Part shown: one piece after another, positions 31,513-39,712 of the stretch
Numbering within the stretch: position 1 is the first letter of the stretch
Layout: the number at the start of each line of letters is the position of its first letter
DNA from: JAGVPT01 sp049578505
GTDB lineage: Bacteria; Bacteroidota; Ignavibacteria; UBA10030; UBA8401
Assembly: GCA_049578505.1 (NCBI GenBank)
Contig: JBAUMC010000021.1
Span: 1-39,776 of the forward strand
DNA length: 39,776 nt
Direction: 5' to 3'
Notes under the pieces: generated by a model
The model's input: the letters and a program-made list of their open reading frames with translations, nothing else
Databases searched by the model: none
What the model was told of the DNA's origin: nothing
Made by a program: the position numbers and the translations under genes

Positions 31513-32652
31513 CTAAGTGGACAATTTCTTTACTGCCTTCTCATGCTCTTCCAATTTTCGCTCGATGAACTTTTTCAGCGCATCTTTATAGATGGATTGG
31601 GAAAACTGGAGGGCTCTTTTCCGGATTTTCTCCGGATCGAACCTCATCTTTTCGGCTTTCAAAATTGCGCTTTCAAGCGCATCTACCGTTTGCTCATAAA
31701 AGAAAAGGCCCGATATGCCTTCCTGCACCGTTTCCAACACCCCCCCCTTACCATATGCGATTACGGCCTTGCCGCTGGCCATCGCCTCGAGGGGAACGAT
31801 GCCGAAATCCTCTTCTCCGGGAAAGACGAGTGCAGTGCAGCCCGCGTACAACGAAGCGAGTTCATCATCCCTCTTCCAACCGACAAATTCCACATTGGGG
31901 CTTGCGATCCGCCTTAGCTTCTCCTCATCGGGCCCTTTCCCGACAATGACAAGCCTCATCCCATTCTTGTTGAATGCTCTGACCGCGAGGTCCACTTTTT
32001 TGTAGGGGACAAGCGCGCTTACGATCAAATAATAGCCTTCGGTCGTTCGTGATGCCTGGAATCTCACTGTGTCGACCGGCGGAAAAATTATTTCCGCATC
32101 CCGCCCGTAATGCCGAACAATCCGCTGGCGGACATGTTCGGAGATCGCAACAAAGTGATGAACCCGCCCGGCGCTCTTTCTATCCCATAACCTGAGAAGC
32201 GGCGCGGCAATTTTCATTGCGAGCCGGGTTGCAGCTCCCGCCTGCCCCTTTCCAAAATATTCATCATACATTTCATAAACGTAACGCATAGGCGTAAAAC
32301 AATAGCAAAGATGGAGCGCATTGTTCCGCGGTTTCGCTCCTTTCGCTACGCAGTGGCTCGTCGAGATAAGGAGATCGTACCGGGAGAAATCGAACGATTC
32401 AATCGCAAAAGGAAACAGCGGAAGGTACATCCGGTATTTTTCTTCGATGAACGGAAGGTGTTGAAGAAACGACGTGTGAATCGTTTTTGACTCGATCAAC
32501 GGCGACATTGCTCCTTTCAAGTGAAGCAACGTATAAATCGGCGCCTTGGGAAAAAGTTCGCACAATATCTCAAGGCATTTTTCCCCTCCACGCATGCCTG
32601 TAAGCCAATCGTGGACTAATGCAACACGCAACGGCCGGTCTGAAATGTTCAT
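31513..32652 (-). CDS. GT4-family (GT-B) glycosyltransferase
   Basis: A 379-aa cytosolic sugar transferase. N-terminal RVALVHDWLTGMRGGEKCLE (donor/acceptor loop with GGE), middle HHFVAISEHVRQRI and GYYLIVSALVPYKKVDLAVRAF, C-terminal FPGEEDFGIVPLEAMASGKAVIAY with the EX7E motif and GGVLETV. Typical of exopolysaccharide or O-antigen assembly. The ATG at 32652 begins the conserved block; the frame runs further to 32685 without support. Upstream of the GT39 gene in an apparent two-gene operon. Confidence 0.93.
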   Translation of the reverse strand: MNISDRPLRVALVHDWLTGMRGGEKCLEILCELFPKAPIYTLLHLKGAMSPLIESKTIHTSFLQHLPFIEEKYRMYLPLFPFAIESFDFSRYDLLISTSHCVAKGAKPRNNALHLCYCFTPMRYVYEMYDEYFGKGQAGAATRLAMKIAAPLLRLWDRKSAGRVHHFVAISEHVRQRIVRHYGRDAEIIFPPVDTVRFQASRTTEGYYLIVSALVPYKKVDLAVRAFNKNGMRLVIVGKGPDEEKLRRIASPNVEFVGWKRDDELASLYAGCTALVFPGEEDFGIVPLEAMASGKAVIAYGKGGVLETVQEGISGLFFYEQTVDALESAILKAEKMRFDPEKIRKRALQFSQSIYKDALKKFIERKLEEHEKAVKKLST

Positions 32653-32676
32653 TATGATTTCAAAAAAGATGAGAAA

Positions 32677-32704
32677 AATATACAAAGATTGCTCTCAGAT
32701 TCAA
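32677..32704 (-). promoter_or_regulatory. Promoter of the glycosyltransferase pair (predicted)
   Basis: TTGAAT (32699-32704) and TATATT (32677-32682), 16 bases apart on the minus strand, about 25 bases before the GT4 ATG. Same -10 word as other promoters in the window. Confidence 0.5.
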
Positions 32705-32775
32705 AACTTGATAAAGGCTCTATCGCTCACTATATTGACGTTATCATTTTCGGAGCGGAATGCCTGCATTTTTTC

Positions 32776-33930
32776 ATGAAAGATTATAACCTCTCTCTAT
32801 ATCGTTCAGGGTTTCCGTTCCTGGCAACCGGAAGAATTTGGATGAACCATGCCGCGGTAAGCCCTCTTTCAAGACGCGTGCACGATGCCGTCGCACGATA
32901 TCTCGAACAATGTGCGGTCGAGGAAATCGACACCTATTTATCCTTGCTGCCGGTCGCCGCGAGATTGAAGGCGAACCTCGGGACTATTATCGGAGCCCCG
33001 CCTGAACGCATCGCGTTTGTTGGAAACACTTCAGACGGACTAAACATCCTCGCTTCGGGATTGGAATGGCACGCCGGGGACCGGATTATTCTTAACGACA
33101 GCGAATTTCCTACTAACATCGTTCCGTTCATCAACCTTAAGCGACTTGGAGTCGAGATCGATTTTATCGAAACGCGTCATGGAGAAATCACTGCGGACCG
33201 TTTAGAAAAATTCGTTACTCCGCGAACGCGGCTTGTTTCTCTCAGCTTCGTCCAATTCCTCTCCGGCTTCCGTGCAGATTTAGAAGCTGTCGGAGGGATG
33301 TGCAAAAAACATAACATCATTTTCTGTGTGGACGCGATTCAGGGGCTCGGAGTATCACCGCTAGACGTCGCTCGGATGAACATCGATTTCCTTTCGTGCG
33401 GCGGTCCAAAATGGCTTATGGGATTGATGGGGCTAGGTTTCATTTACGTGTCGGAGGAACTACAAGAGCAAATTCATCAGGCATACGCCGGGTGGATGAG
33501 CAACAGAAATTTCTTCGGCGATTTTTTGTCGTATAGAATCGATTTCGATAAATCAGCCCGGCGCTACGAAAACGGCACTCAGAATTCCGCCGGCATCGTC
33601 GCACTCTGCGAATCGACGACGACGCTGCTCGATGTCGGCATCGATGCTATTCAAGCGCATCTCCATCGTCTCACCGATTCGCTTATCGCGGCTATCGATA
33701 ACGCCGGGTTCGACGTCATAACGCCGCGTGATCCGTCGAAGAGGGCCGGAATCGTTACCTTCAGATGTTCCGGCGCACAACAATTGTTTGAATCCCTTAT
33801 TAAAGAGAACGTCGTAGTCTCTCTTCGTGAGGGAATGATTCGCGTTTCTCCTCATTTTTACAACTCGCCCGACGAAGCGGCGACATTTCATTCCGTTCTT
33901 CTTCAATACAGAAAAACGGCAGCAGCATGA
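32776..33930 (+). CDS. Class-V aminotransferase (cysteine desulfurase/epimerase-like)
   Basis: A 384-aa PLP enzyme. Seen: MNHAAVSPLSRRV near the N-terminus, AFVGNTSDGLNILASGL (cofactor phosphate), VSLSFVQFLSGFRADLEAV, FCVDAIQGLGV (Asp to the pyridine nitrogen) and LSCGGPKWLMGLMGLGFIYV, whose Lys forms the Schiff base. Resembles SufS/isopenicillin-N-epimerase-like proteins, but the short active-site Cys loop of true desulfurases is not evident, so the substrate is open. The ATG at 32776 is taken because conserved sequence starts soon after; it lacks a strong ribosome site. Shares four bases (ATGA) with the next gene. Confidence 0.88.
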   Translation: MKDYNLSLYRSGFPFLATGRIWMNHAAVSPLSRRVHDAVARYLEQCAVEEIDTYLSLLPVAARLKANLGTIIGAPPERIAFVGNTSDGLNILASGLEWHAGDRIILNDSEFPTNIVPFINLKRLGVEIDFIETRHGEITADRLEKFVTPRTRLVSLSFVQFLSGFRADLEAVGGMCKKHNIIFCVDAIQGLGVSPLDVARMNIDFLSCGGPKWLMGLMGLGFIYVSEELQEQIHQAYAGWMSNRNFFGDFLSYRIDFDKSARRYENGTQNSAGIVALCESTTTLLDVGIDAIQAHLHRLTDSLIAAIDNAGFDVITPRDPSKRAGIVTFRCSGAQQLFESLIKENVVVSLREGMIRVSPHFYNSPDEAATFHSVLLQYRKTAAA

Positions 33931-34832
33931 CATTCATCGCAGGGGTTCTTTTCGCTATTATCGCATTGGCTTTTGCAGCAACGTTCGTGATCTTTGCTGT
34001 CGGCCCCATTATGGTGCTGAACCCTCGCCGCCGCGGTGAAGATTTCTACAAAGCGCGGGGCGAACCTCTTTCCCCCGCCGACCTTCAACTTTCCTTCGAT
34101 GAATTTTGGTTCGTCAACGGGGATAAACAACGCCTTCATGCATGGTTCATCCCGGCGGATGACCCCGTACGCGGAACTATTTTCTACATGCACGGCGTGG
34201 GGGACAATAAGATCAGCGGACTCCGGCTGGCACAGGTTTTTCATTCGCGGCATTTCAATGTGATGATGTACGATTCGAGGGCGCATGGGAAAAGCGGAGG
34301 AAGGTTTTGCACGTACGGGTACTACGAAAAATTCGACGTGTCAAAAGCAATCGACGTCTTACTGGAACGCAAAAAGACGTCTCTCGGAAATATCGGCCTT
34401 TTCGGAACTTCGATGGGGGCCGCGATCGCGGTCCAAGCGGCGAGCGTGGAGCCTCGTATCAGGGCTGTCGTCGCAGAAGGATGCTTTACAAATTTGCGAA
34501 CGATCACCGTCGATTACCAGAGGCGTATCCTCTGGATGCCGTGGCATTTTCTCCGAAATGTTGCAATGAAACGGTCAGAGCACATTGCCCACTTCAAGCA
34601 TCGGGACGTCTCACCTCTCAGCTCGCTCGATTCGGTGAATGTCCCCATTCTTTTTATTCACGGGAAGAAGGATGCCCGAATCAAATATCAATACAGCGAA
34701 CAACTCTACGCGAAAGCGCATGAGCCGAAAGAATTGTATCTGATCGACGGGGCAAACCATACCGACATCCACAATGTCGCCCAGAAAGAATACGAGGAGC
34801 GTGTCGCTGGATTTTTTGAAAAATGGCTTTAG
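33927..34832 (+). CDS. Membrane-anchored alpha/beta hydrolase
   Basis: A 301-aa serine hydrolase. N-terminal membrane helix (FIAGVLFAIIALAFAATFVIFAV), then the hydrolase core: IFYMHGVGDNKIS (oxyanion loop HG), YDSRAHGKSGG, nucleophile elbow GLFGTSMGAAIAVQ, LFIHGKKDARI with the acid, and GANHTDIH with the catalytic His. All three catalytic positions are visible. Substrate unknown (ester or amide at the inner membrane). Start codon overlaps the aminotransferase stop, so the pair is translationally coupled. Confidence 0.92.
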   Translation: MTFIAGVLFAIIALAFAATFVIFAVGPIMVLNPRRRGEDFYKARGEPLSPADLQLSFDEFWFVNGDKQRLHAWFIPADDPVRGTIFYMHGVGDNKISGLRLAQVFHSRHFNVMMYDSRAHGKSGGRFCTYGYYEKFDVSKAIDVLLERKKTSLGNIGLFGTSMGAAIAVQAASVEPRIRAVVAEGCFTNLRTITVDYQRRILWMPWHFLRNVAMKRSEHIAHFKHRDVSPLSSLDSVNVPILFIHGKKDARIKYQYSEQLYAKAHEPKELYLIDGANHTDIHNVAQKEYEERVAGFFEKWL

Positions 34833-34861
34833 TTCGGTAGTGGCTTAATTAGAATAAAAAA

Positions 34862-34991
34862 TTGTCATGCCCACGTGCCGAAGGCATCCTCCGAGGGAGC
34901 AGTTCGTGCCTTTGGACCTCCGGGGAAAAGTGGGCATCCATTGTGGAGCAAAAAAGGAAAATTTGGATTCCCGCTTTCGCGGGAATGACAA
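34862..34991. repeat. Compound palindromic intergenic repeat (REP/MITE-like)
   Basis: Ends TTGTCATGCCC and GGGAATGACAA are inverted with one mismatch. Inside are nested stems ATGCCCAC/GTGGGCAT (34867-34874 with 34930-34937) and ATTCCCGC-TTTC-GCGGGAAT (34967-34986). About 130 bp, non-coding. The GGGAATGACA-type palindrome resembles interspersed repeats found in many genomes. It follows the hydrolase gene and could also end its transcript. Confidence 0.75.
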
Positions 34992-35010
34992 ACTGAGCCA
35001 GCGCCTTTAG

Positions 35011-35039
35011 TTGACATTCTGAGGCTTTCTGATTATTTT
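35011..35039 (+). promoter_or_regulatory. Promoter of the lipoprotein/barrel unit (predicted)
   Basis: TTGACA (35011-35016) and TATTTT (35034-35039), exactly 17 bases apart on the plus strand, about 35 bases before the lipoprotein ATG and just after the palindromic repeat. Confidence 0.6.
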
Positions 35040-35072
35040 CTTTCAGATTATTCCTTCCAACGAGTCTGCACC

Positions 35073-35474
35073 ATGGGAGACTTCATAAATACCCGGCTCC
35101 TCTTTTTATCTCTCTTAGCATTCACATTGTTGTCGTGCACCGCATCCGTAGGTCCGCTCACATCTTTCGGCAACGTTCCCCCGCAGTTTTTCCTCGACCA
35201 GAATTTTCCGAATCCGTTTACAGACAGTACATCGATTCCTTACGGAGTACCGGAAAACGGAGGATTTGTTACGCTGCAAATATTTGACAAGTACCACAAT
35301 CTGGTCCGTGTTCTTGCATACAACGTATCGGCCCCGCCGGGATCGTTTACCGAGGTCTGGGACGGGCGCAATACGAATTATGATGAAGTACCGCCTGGAA
35401 TTTACGTCGTGGAACTCTACGGATCATCGCCCAATACTTTCATTTCCCGCATCGCGGCGGTTAAAATCAGATAA
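35073..35474 (+). CDS. Lipoprotein consisting mainly of a T9SS/FlgD-like sorting-type domain
   Basis: A 133-aa protein: signal with lipobox LLSC (Cys about residue 22), then a ~90-residue beta domain from FFLDQNFPNPFTDSTSIPYGVP through FVTLQIFDKYHNLVRVL and PPGIYVVELYG, to a basic end AVKIR. This aligns by eye, block for block, with the C-terminal sorting domain of the nine-haem cytochrome in this window (YPNPFNPTTNIEFSVP, VYNILGELVKTL, SGIYFYRF). A sorting domain with almost no passenger, fused to a lipoprotein anchor, is unusual. Followed 10 bp later by a barrel protein gene. No strong ribosome site. Confidence 0.78.
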   Translation: MGDFINTRLLFLSLLAFTLLSCTASVGPLTSFGNVPPQFFLDQNFPNPFTDSTSIPYGVPENGGFVTLQIFDKYHNLVRVLAYNVSAPPGSFTEVWDGRNTNYDEVPPGIYVVELYGSSPNTFISRIAAVKIR

Positions 35475-35484
35475 AGCTACGCTC

Positions 35485-36216
35485 ATGGGAACACGATTTC
35501 TGTCAACGCTTCTATTGCTCATTCTCTTTTCGTTCTCGGCGCTGAATGCCCAGACCGACTCGGCGCGCTTTTTCGATGAAGATAACGATTTTAGAATAAC
35601 CGCCGGAATTTCCGGCGGGTTCAGCCTTGTCAACCCTTCACAGGTCAACGATCAAATTGCCTTTCTCAACAACTCCCTCGAAGCGGGAATGGAGAAAATT
35701 ACCTCCATGCAGCAAATTGAAGCGTTCGTCAGAATCAGGCCGATCATGGCCCCTTATTTGCTCATGCGTGTCGGGGCAATTACGGTCTCGCGCTCGTTCG
35801 ATTATTTAGCCGCAGGCCGCTCCGCGGCAAACACGGCGACGGGTAATTTTAATATTTCCGACAACACACGATGGACGGTATATCCGCTCGTAATCGGAAT
35901 GGGAACAACTATCCCTAAAACTCCGGTTGAGGTTGAGGTCGGCATCATCTACGCGTTGGGCTACATTACCGATGAAGAGTCTTCAGTGGAAGGCGGGTCA
36001 TTTACAAACACGTCGAGCGGGAGCGGCTGGGGCCTCGAGGGACGCGTCTCTCCCCATTTTAAGGTCTCGAAGAACGTCAATCTTTTGTTCGAGATATCCT
36101 ACCGCGTTCTCAGCGTAAGAGACTACTCCGATGAATACGGAAACCAGTTGAAGGATTTTGAATTTTATTTGAACGGAATTTCAACCTGCGTTGGAATGAC
36201 CTACACGTTTGATTGA
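35485..36216 (+). CDS. Outer-membrane beta-barrel protein
   Basis: A 243-aa protein with signal peptide (TRFLSTLLLLILFSFSALNAQ) and strand-rich body: RITAGISGGFSLV, VYPLVIGMGTTIP, VEVEVGIIYALGYIT, GLEGRVSPHFKVSKNVNLLFEI and final GMTYTFD ending in Phe-Asp. Looks like an 8-10-strand OmpW/opacity-type barrel; no functional residue seen. The ATG at 35485 is 10 bp after the lipoprotein stop; longer upstream frames overlap that gene and are unsupported. Converges on rlmD with 16 bp between and no visible terminator. Confidence 0.8.
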   Translation: MGTRFLSTLLLLILFSFSALNAQTDSARFFDEDNDFRITAGISGGFSLVNPSQVNDQIAFLNNSLEAGMEKITSMQQIEAFVRIRPIMAPYLLMRVGAITVSRSFDYLAAGRSAANTATGNFNISDNTRWTVYPLVIGMGTTIPKTPVEVEVGIIYALGYITDEESSVEGGSFTNTSSGSGWGLEGRVSPHFKVSKNVNLLFEISYRVLSVRDYSDEYGNQLKDFEFYLNGISTCVGMTYTFD

Positions 36217-36232
36217 ACGCTCCGTCGCTCCG

Positions 36233-37648
36233 CTATTGCCGCCGCTCCAGTTTTACAACGCTCTCGATGTGGTAGGTATGGGGAAACATATCGACGGGCT
36301 GGACTTTTTCAATTGAATACCCGAAGGGGGCAAGAAGCTGCAGGTCGCGGGCGAGCGTCGCCGGATTGCAGCTGACGTACACGATTCTGGGAGTTTTCAT
36401 CCCTCCTATTTCTTCGACTGCCTTTGGATGCATCCCGCTTCTCGGCGGGTCGACGATCAAGACATCGGGTTTCGCATATTTTTCCCTCCACCCGACATCT
36501 TTTGTCAATAAATCTTTCAGGTCGCCGGCGATGAACTCGCAATTCGTAATCCCGTTATACTCGGCGTTCATCCTCGCATTGAGTATCGAACTTTCGATGA
36601 GTTCGATACCGACGACCTGTCTCACAGCGTTGGAGATGAAGATTGAAATTGCACCCGTGCCGCAGTACAAGTCGTAGACAATGTCGCTCGACTTCAAGTC
36701 TGCAAAATCTTTCGTCACGGTGTACAACGTTTCCGCCTGTCGCGTGTTCGTCTGGAAAAACGAATTTGCCGAAAGATGAAACAGGTAATCGCCGAGCTTC
36801 TCGGTGAAAACGCCGCTTCCGTAATAAACCTTTTCCGTCTCTCCCACGGCGACGTTTGCCAGCTTGGCAGTGATATTGTTGACGACAGTAACGATTTCGG
36901 GAAACGCATGCGTCAGCGTTAGTGTGAGCTCTTGCATCACGTCTGGGCGGTCGTCAAACGTCACAAGATTGACCATCACATCGCCAGTATTTTTCCCTTC
37001 CCGGATAACGAGGTTGCGGAAATATCCCGACTGCGGCAACGACGCATAGGCCGGAAGCGAATGCTCAACTGCAAAACTTTTCACAGCATTCAAAATACCG
37101 TTGCTGAGTTCTGATTGAAGGTGGCATTCGTCGATGTCAAGAATTTTATCGTACCGCTGGGGGATGTGAAAACCTAGAGCGAAGTCGGCCCCGCCCCGTT
37201 CCCCGCCTCCCTTCACGGGAGGGGAATCCAGCCACCGTTGATCCCCGAACGAAAACTCCAGTTTGTTCCGGTAAAAATATATTTCCTGCGACGGAATGAT
37301 TGGGAGGACGTTAACACTTTTGAACCGGCCGATTCGCTCAAGTGCGTCGACGACATGCTGCTGCTTGAACGCAAGCTGTGACTCGTACTGAACATGCTGC
37401 CACTTGCACCCTCCACACGTCCCGAAATATTTGCAGCGCGGCGGCGTGCGGTTAGGCGACGGTTGAAGTACTTCGACGACCTTTGCTTCAAGATGTTTTT
37501 TTTTCGTTCTCATTACCCGGGCGCGCACGACGTCTCCGGCAACTGCTCCTTCAACAAATACCACCATGCCTTCATTGCGCGCGACGCTGGTCCCTTCAAA
37601 CCCGGAGGATTCGATGGTTAACTCAAGAATGTCGCCGCGTCCGGCCAT
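36233..37648 (-). CDS. rlmD: 23S rRNA (uracil-5-)-methyltransferase RlmD/RumA-like
   Basis: A 471-aa RNA m5U methyltransferase. N-terminal TRAM domain (VARNEGMVVFVEGAVAGDVVRARV, shown in two strands), iron-sulfur Cys motif CKYFGTCGGC (about residues 72-81) with a fourth Cys in DECHLQ, SAM-binding YDLYCGTGAISIFI, then DPPRSGMHPK and the catalytic Cys in VYVSCNPATLARDL. Paralogues RlmC/TrmA cannot be excluded. The ATG at 37648 overlaps the ABC-F stop by one base (TGATG). Confidence 0.94.
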   Translation of the reverse strand: MAGRGDILELTIESSGFEGTSVARNEGMVVFVEGAVAGDVVRARVMRTKKKHLEAKVVEVLQPSPNRTPPRCKYFGTCGGCKWQHVQYESQLAFKQQHVVDALERIGRFKSVNVLPIIPSQEIYFYRNKLEFSFGDQRWLDSPPVKGGGERGGADFALGFHIPQRYDKILDIDECHLQSELSNGILNAVKSFAVEHSLPAYASLPQSGYFRNLVIREGKNTGDVMVNLVTFDDRPDVMQELTLTLTHAFPEIVTVVNNITAKLANVAVGETEKVYYGSGVFTEKLGDYLFHLSANSFFQTNTRQAETLYTVTKDFADLKSSDIVYDLYCGTGAISIFISNAVRQVVGIELIESSILNARMNAEYNGITNCEFIAGDLKDLLTKDVGWREKYAKPDVLIVDPPRSGMHPKAVEEIGGMKTPRIVYVSCNPATLARDLQLLAPFGYSIEKVQPVDMFPHTYHIESVVKLERRQ

Positions 37649-39669
37649 CACTTCCCGCCTTCCATCCTGGCAATCTCTTGAGAAATTTTATCCCACTCGT
37701 AATAGTTGTCGTTCAGTTTAGCCTGGACGTTTTTATGTTCTGCCGAAAGTTTTTTCGCTTCTTCGCCGATCTTATAAAACTCGGGCTGTGCCATCAATTC
37801 CTCGATCTCCGATTTTCGGTGTTCCAAACGCTCGATTTCCTTCTCAACAACCGATAGTTTCTTCTTCAACGGTTGAAATTTTTTTGACCGCTCCTGTCTC
37901 CGCTCCGCCTCGATTCGTTTCTTTTCTTTTTCGGAATAGTGAACAACGTCTTTCCCTCTTGCCTCGGCTTTTTGTTCCTGGCCATTAGGTCTTGGCCCCT
38001 TATTTTCCTTCTGTCTCCTGTCTCCTGAATTCTGTCTCCTGTCACCTGCATTCTTCTTCGCCGCCTCTTCCTTCTTCTTCACCAGGTAATCGCTCACGTT
38101 CCCAAGGAATGTCCGAATTCCACCGTGGCTGAACTCCAGGACCTTATTGACGATTGGATCGAGAAACGCACGGTCATGAGAAACAATGAGGTATGTTCCG
38201 TCGAATTCGGCAAGCGCATCCTGCAACACCTTCTTCGAGCGCATGTCCAGGTGATTCGTAGGCTCGTCCATGATCAGAAAATTTGAGGGGAGAAGAAGCA
38301 TCTTCGCCAACGCAAGCCTGCTCTTCTCTCCTCCTGAAAGAACTTTCACTTTTTTGAAAACATCGTCCCCCCGGAAGAGAAACGAACCGAGAATTGTCCT
38401 GAGTTTCGTTCTCACTTCTCCGGTCGCGACCTCATCAACGATTTGCAGGACTTCTTTCGACATATCGAGCTCCTCCGCTTGGTGCTGGGCAAAATATGAT
38501 GTGATCGCATTGTACCCGGGAAGCCGTTCGCCGCCGTTGAACGGTTCCACTCCCGCAACAATTCGCGAAAAAGTCGACTTCCCCGCACCGTTCACCCCGA
38601 CAACTGCAATTCTGTCTCCGCGTTCGATGATATAGTTTAATCCGTTAAATACGTTGTGCGTACCGTAGCTCTTCTGAATACCTTTCAGTTCCATCACGAC
38701 GCGTCCGCTCGGCTGGGGCTGGGGAAAATGAAAATGGATTTCCTCTTCCTCATCCTCGATCTCGATAAGATCCATTTTTTCCATTTGTTTGATGCGGCTC
38801 TGCACCTGCCGCGCTTTCGTCGCTTTGTAGCGGAAACGGTCTACGAATTGCTGCGTTTGTTTGAGCTGCTGCTGTTGATTTTTGTATGCATTCATCACCA
38901 GCTCTTTGCGGATGACTTTCTCTTTCTCGTAAAAGGAATAATTTCCCGCATACTCTTCCATTTTGCCGAGGCTGAGGGCAAATGTGCGTGCAGTAATCGA
39001 ATCCAGAAATGCCCGGTCGTGCGATACGAGAACAATCGCCCCGTTGTACTGGTGCAGGTATTCTTCGAGCCACTGGAGCGATTCGATGTCAAGATGGTTC
39101 GTCGGTTCGTCAAGAAGAAGTACCGAGGGTTCCTTGAGCAGCAGCTTTGCCAGCTCGATGCGCATTTGCCAGCCGCCGCTGAACTCGTCCGTTTGCCGTT
39201 CCAGATCGGGAACCGAAAATCCGAGCCCCATCAACACCCGCTCGATCTTCGATTTCATCCTGAATGCGTCGAGGTCTTCCAGCTTATGCTGAAGCTCGCC
39301 GTAAATTTCAAGCATCTCCATATACTCGGTGCTGGAGGAGTCGAGCGTCGCAAGAGCTATGTGCGCCTCGTCCAATTCCTGCTGCACCAGCAGCACATTT
39401 TCGAACGCAGTCTCGACCTCTTTATAGAGCGTTTTTCCGGCGGCGGTCACGCCATCCTGAGGCAAGTATCCGGACGTAACGTAATGCGCTTTGCTCACTG
39501 TGCCGCTTTCAGCTTGAGCAATGCCGGCGATGATTTTCAGCAGCGTCGTTTTACCGGCGCCGTTGGAGCCGACAAGTCCGATGCGGTCATGAGGACCGAC
39601 CATAATAGAAAGGTCGTCGAACAAATAACGTCCGCCGAATTGGACCGAGATGTGGTCTAGAGAAAGCAT
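37648..39669 (-). CDS. ABC-F family ATPase (ribosome-associated)
   Basis: A 673-aa soluble protein with two ABC domains: Walker A GSNGAGKTTLLKI (about 35) and GVNGAGKSTFSRI (about 357), signatures FSGGWQMRIELAK and LSGGEKSRLALAK, Walker B LLLDEPTNHLD and IMDEPTNHLD, joined by the charged P-site-tRNA-interacting linker (about 250-310). No membrane part. A C-terminal coiled coil follows a low-complexity stretch (about 540-555, DRRQNSGDRRQ) whose DNA is a short tandem repeat. Resembles Uup/YheS-type translation factors acting on stalled ribosomes. Co-transcribed with rlmD by a one-base overlap. A weak TATATT -10 word lies at 39720-39725. Confidence 0.94.
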   Translation of the reverse strand: MLSLDHISVQFGGRYLFDDLSIMVGPHDRIGLVGSNGAGKTTLLKIIAGIAQAESGTVSKAHYVTSGYLPQDGVTAAGKTLYKEVETAFENVLLVQQELDEAHIALATLDSSSTEYMEMLEIYGELQHKLEDLDAFRMKSKIERVLMGLGFSVPDLERQTDEFSGGWQMRIELAKLLLKEPSVLLLDEPTNHLDIESLQWLEEYLHQYNGAIVLVSHDRAFLDSITARTFALSLGKMEEYAGNYSFYEKEKVIRKELVMNAYKNQQQQLKQTQQFVDRFRYKATKARQVQSRIKQMEKMDLIEIEDEEEEIHFHFPQPQPSGRVVMELKGIQKSYGTHNVFNGLNYIIERGDRIAVVGVNGAGKSTFSRIVAGVEPFNGGERLPGYNAITSYFAQHQAEELDMSKEVLQIVDEVATGEVRTKLRTILGSFLFRGDDVFKKVKVLSGGEKSRLALAKMLLLPSNFLIMDEPTNHLDMRSKKVLQDALAEFDGTYLIVSHDRAFLDPIVNKVLEFSHGGIRTFLGNVSDYLVKKKEEAAKKNAGDRRQNSGDRRQKENKGPRPNGQEQKAEARGKDVVHYSEKEKKRIEAERRQERSKKFQPLKKKLSVVEKEIERLEHRKSEIEELMAQPEFYKIGEEAKKLSAEHKNVQAKLNDNYYEWDKISQEIARMEGGK
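38011..38050. repeat. Short tandem repeat inside the ABC-F gene
   Basis: CTGTCTCCTG occurs at 38011-38020 and again at 38032-38041 with related TCTCCTG between and CACCTG after. It encodes the low-complexity DRRQ-type linker before the C-terminal coiled coil and keeps the frame open. Confidence 0.7.
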
Positions 39670-39712
39670 GGAACAGTGATCAGTATGTCAGAAGTCAGTA
39701 ATCAGTAAATTA
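39670..39712. repeat. Short-period repeat upstream of the ABC-F gene
   Basis: Built of CAGT[GA]ATCAGTA and GTCAGAAGTCAGTAATCAG-like words in the leader between the start codon and the TATATT word. Resembles other short-period spacer repeats in the window. No open frame. Confidence 0.5.

Noticed and set aside
34862..34991. CRISPR-like or RNA gene
   Set aside because: Nested palindromes without regular repeat-spacer order; fits an interspersed repeat.
35266..35484. Longer N-terminus for the barrel protein at 35485
   Set aside because: Overlaps the lipoprotein gene in another frame; the signal peptide starts at the internal ATG.
38011..38050. Frameshift in the ABC-F gene at the tandem repeat
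   Set aside because: The frame stays open through it and the C-terminal coiled coil continues in frame.
38656..39660. Long plus-strand open frame opposite the ABC-F gene
   Set aside because: Antisense shadow of a gene with clear Walker and signature motifs.
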